This document shows, one piece after another, positions 59,594 through 60,504 of a DNA stretch of 60,504 bases. The notes below the pieces were generated by a model. The model saw only the letters and a program-made list of their open reading frames with translations, made no database searches and was not told the DNA's origin. Numbering within the stretch: the stretch's first letter is position 1; each line of letters opens with the position of its first letter. This DNA comes from Bacteroidales bacterium (lineage in GTDB: Bacteria > Bacteroidota > Bacteroidia > Bacteroidales > WCHB1-69): NCBI GenBank assembly GCA_017454945.1, contig JAFTCA010000013.1:1-60504 (forward strand). Reading direction: 5' to 3'. Both the position numbers and the translations under genes were made by a program.

Positions 59594-60406
59594 TTAGTGG
59601 TTGTTTTTGTCGGTTAAGTGTATGTCGAGCAGCTTGTTATCTTGTTTTGCGCGCCGTTTTTCCTCACGCTTCTTGTATCGCTCCTTGGCCTTTTGCACGC
59701 TCTCGTCATCAAAGCGGATTTTGCCAATTTTTTGCGAGAGGCCGACCAGATGGTTGGCGCGCCCGCTGAGATAGGATGAAGGCTTGCCAGGATTGAAATA
59801 GCGCGGGTTGGGGTAGGATGCGGCAATCAGGCACGCTTGTCGCCGCGTCAGATCTTTAGCACTTTTGCCGAAATAGTGTTGTGAAGCCGCTTCGGCGCCG
59901 TAGATGCCGTTGCCCATCTCTATAACATTGAGATAGACTTCCATGATGCGCTCTTTGCTCCAGAAAGTCTCGATCATGAAGGTGAAATATACCTCGCAGC
60001 CTTTGCGCAGCCACGACTGCTTGGGCCACAGGAATACATTCTTGGCGGTTTGTTGTGAGATGGTGCTGGCGCCGCGTTTGCGTTTGCCACTCTCGCGTTC
60101 GTCGATGGCCTTTTGGATGGCACCCCAGTCGAAGCCGCGATGCCCCAGAAAGTTGTTGTCCTCGGCTGCTACGGAGGCGGTTATCAAGTAGGGCGAAATC
60201 TCTTCAATATCAATCCATTTCTTTTCAATAGGGGCGTGTTCCTTTATTTTGCGGCTCAACATCAGCAGGGTTACGGGCGGGTTAATCCAGCGGTATGCGA
60301 TGGGCATAAGGATGGCAAGGGCCACCAGGATGAGTAGCGCTTTTCCGATGATACGGAAGAGTTTGTTTGAGCCCGACTTCTTTGAACCTTTTTTCTTCTT
60401 GGTCAT
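59594..60406 (-). CDS. mtgA: Monofunctional peptidoglycan glycosyltransferase
   Basis: GT51 enzyme that polymerises lipid II into glycan strands at the membrane. About 270 residues from the ATG at 60406: basic N-terminus (TKKKKGSKKSGSNK), membrane anchor (IIGKALLILVALAILMPIAY), and the five GT51 motifs including EDNNFLGHRGFDW (catalytic Glu), RGASTISQQTAKNVFL, KERIMEVYLNVIEMG and RRQACLIAASYPNP. No transpeptidase domain. The longer frame to 60436 runs into the terminator of the upstream tRNA and was rejected. Confidence 0.94.
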   Translation of the reverse strand: MTKKKKGSKKSGSNKLFRIIGKALLILVALAILMPIAYRWINPPVTLLMLSRKIKEHAPIEKKWIDIEEISPYLITASVAAEDNNFLGHRGFDWGAIQKAIDERESGKRKRGASTISQQTAKNVFLWPKQSWLRKGCEVYFTFMIETFWSKERIMEVYLNVIEMGNGIYGAEAASQHYFGKSAKDLTRRQACLIAASYPNPRYFNPGKPSSYLSGRANHLVGLSQKIGKIRFDDESVQKAKERYKKREEKRRAKQDNKLLDIHLTDKNNH

Positions 60407-60417
60407 AGTATTATCAT

Positions 60418-60456
60418 AAAAAAAGCTGCAATCCATGAAGTATGTATTGCAGCTAA
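60418..60456 (-). terminator. Terminator of tRNA-Pro
   Basis: Minus-strand stem AGCTGCAAT/ATTGCAGCT with a 13-base loop and a T run at 60424-60418, five bases downstream of the tRNA. Confidence 0.85.
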
Positions 60457-60461
60457 AAAAG

Positions 60462-60504
60462 TCGGGATGACAAGATTCGAACTTGCGGCCTCTTCGTCCC
60501 GAAC
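60462..60504 (-). tRNA. tRNA-Pro (anticodon CGG), 3' part only
   Basis: The window edge cuts the gene. On the minus strand are the anticodon loop TTCGGGA followed by CGAAG (anticodon CGG), the variable loop, T arm AAGTTCGAATCTT and acceptor strand CATCCCG with discriminator A. CCA is not encoded. Identity from the anticodon and resemblance to known tRNA-Pro(CGG). Confidence 0.88.

Overview
The window is chromosomal DNA of a member of the Bacteroidota, most likely a gut-type anaerobic Bacteroidales. The evidence is threefold. Bacteroidota-style -7 boxes (TAnnTTTG) stand in front of most transcription units. The gene content is typical: a V-type ATPase operon carrying the DUF2764 gene, an Ala/Glu-extended ribosomal protein S16, a lamin-tail/OadG fusion in a sodium-pump decarboxylase operon, and FISUMP, DUF4476, DUF6427 and four-helix-bundle proteins. 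HydF and methylmalonyl-CoA decarboxylase fit fermentative, propionate-forming anaerobic metabolism. The genus cannot be fixed from this sequence alone. There is no rRNA, no CRISPR array, no phage and no recognisable transposase.

Layout. 1-5.3 kb: peptide deformylase and a TPR lipoprotein (+); RNase HII, a membrane protein and an L,D-transpeptidase-like protein (-); then a 395-bp hairpin-rich repeat element (copy A) and an SPFH/Arc gene pair (+). 5.3-12.5 kb: a seven-gene V-type ATPase operon (-). 12.5-17 kb: a YhcC-like radical SAM protein, a Nudix/NrtR-type regulator, a 1.1-kb array of novel repeats with a small-RNA candidate, and a DAACS symporter. 17.3-22.2 kb: a two-gene 2-hydroxyacyl-CoA dehydratase activase module with a TetR regulator. 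22.6-27.5 kb: dnaB facing recG with overlapping stop codons. 27.7-36.3 kb: four-helix-bundle protein, DUF1015, HydF, EF-P, LpxD, LD-carboxypeptidase, Zn-peptidase, thioredoxin reductase and S16. 36.7-41 kb: histidine ammonia-lyase, topoisomerase IV subunit B and a lipoprotein. 41-44 kb: a detached piece of the spc ribosomal operon (rpmD-rplO-secY-map). 44.3-50.2 kb: an M28 peptidase and the sodium-pumping methylmalonyl-CoA decarboxylase operon. 50.5-60.5 kb: copy B of the hairpin element, a DnaJ/TerB protein, RimO, MATE exporter, GlsB, DUF4476, PepE, FISUMP protein, tRNA-Leu(GAG), esterase, serine dehydratase, MtgA and the 3' half of tRNA-Pro(CGG) at the edge.

Most genes are housekeeping: translation (def, efp, rpsP, rplO, rpmD, map, rimO, tRNAs), replication and repair (dnaB, recG, parE, rnhB) and envelope (L,D-transpeptidase, mtgA, lpxD, LD-carboxypeptidase, secY). 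Two energy systems stand out: an ion-translocating V-type ATPase and a biotin-dependent sodium-pumping decarboxylase. Amino-acid breakdown is represented by hutH, sdaA, pepE and secreted peptidases.

The least explained material lies between genes. It comprises two inverted copies of a 395-bp element with terminal inverted repeats and six predicted hairpins; an alternating array of a 35-bp palindromic repeat and a 245-bp hairpin module that surrounds a promoter-hairpin-terminator cassette; REP-like palindromes; and AT/CT-rich simple-repeat tracts that start at or near stop codons.
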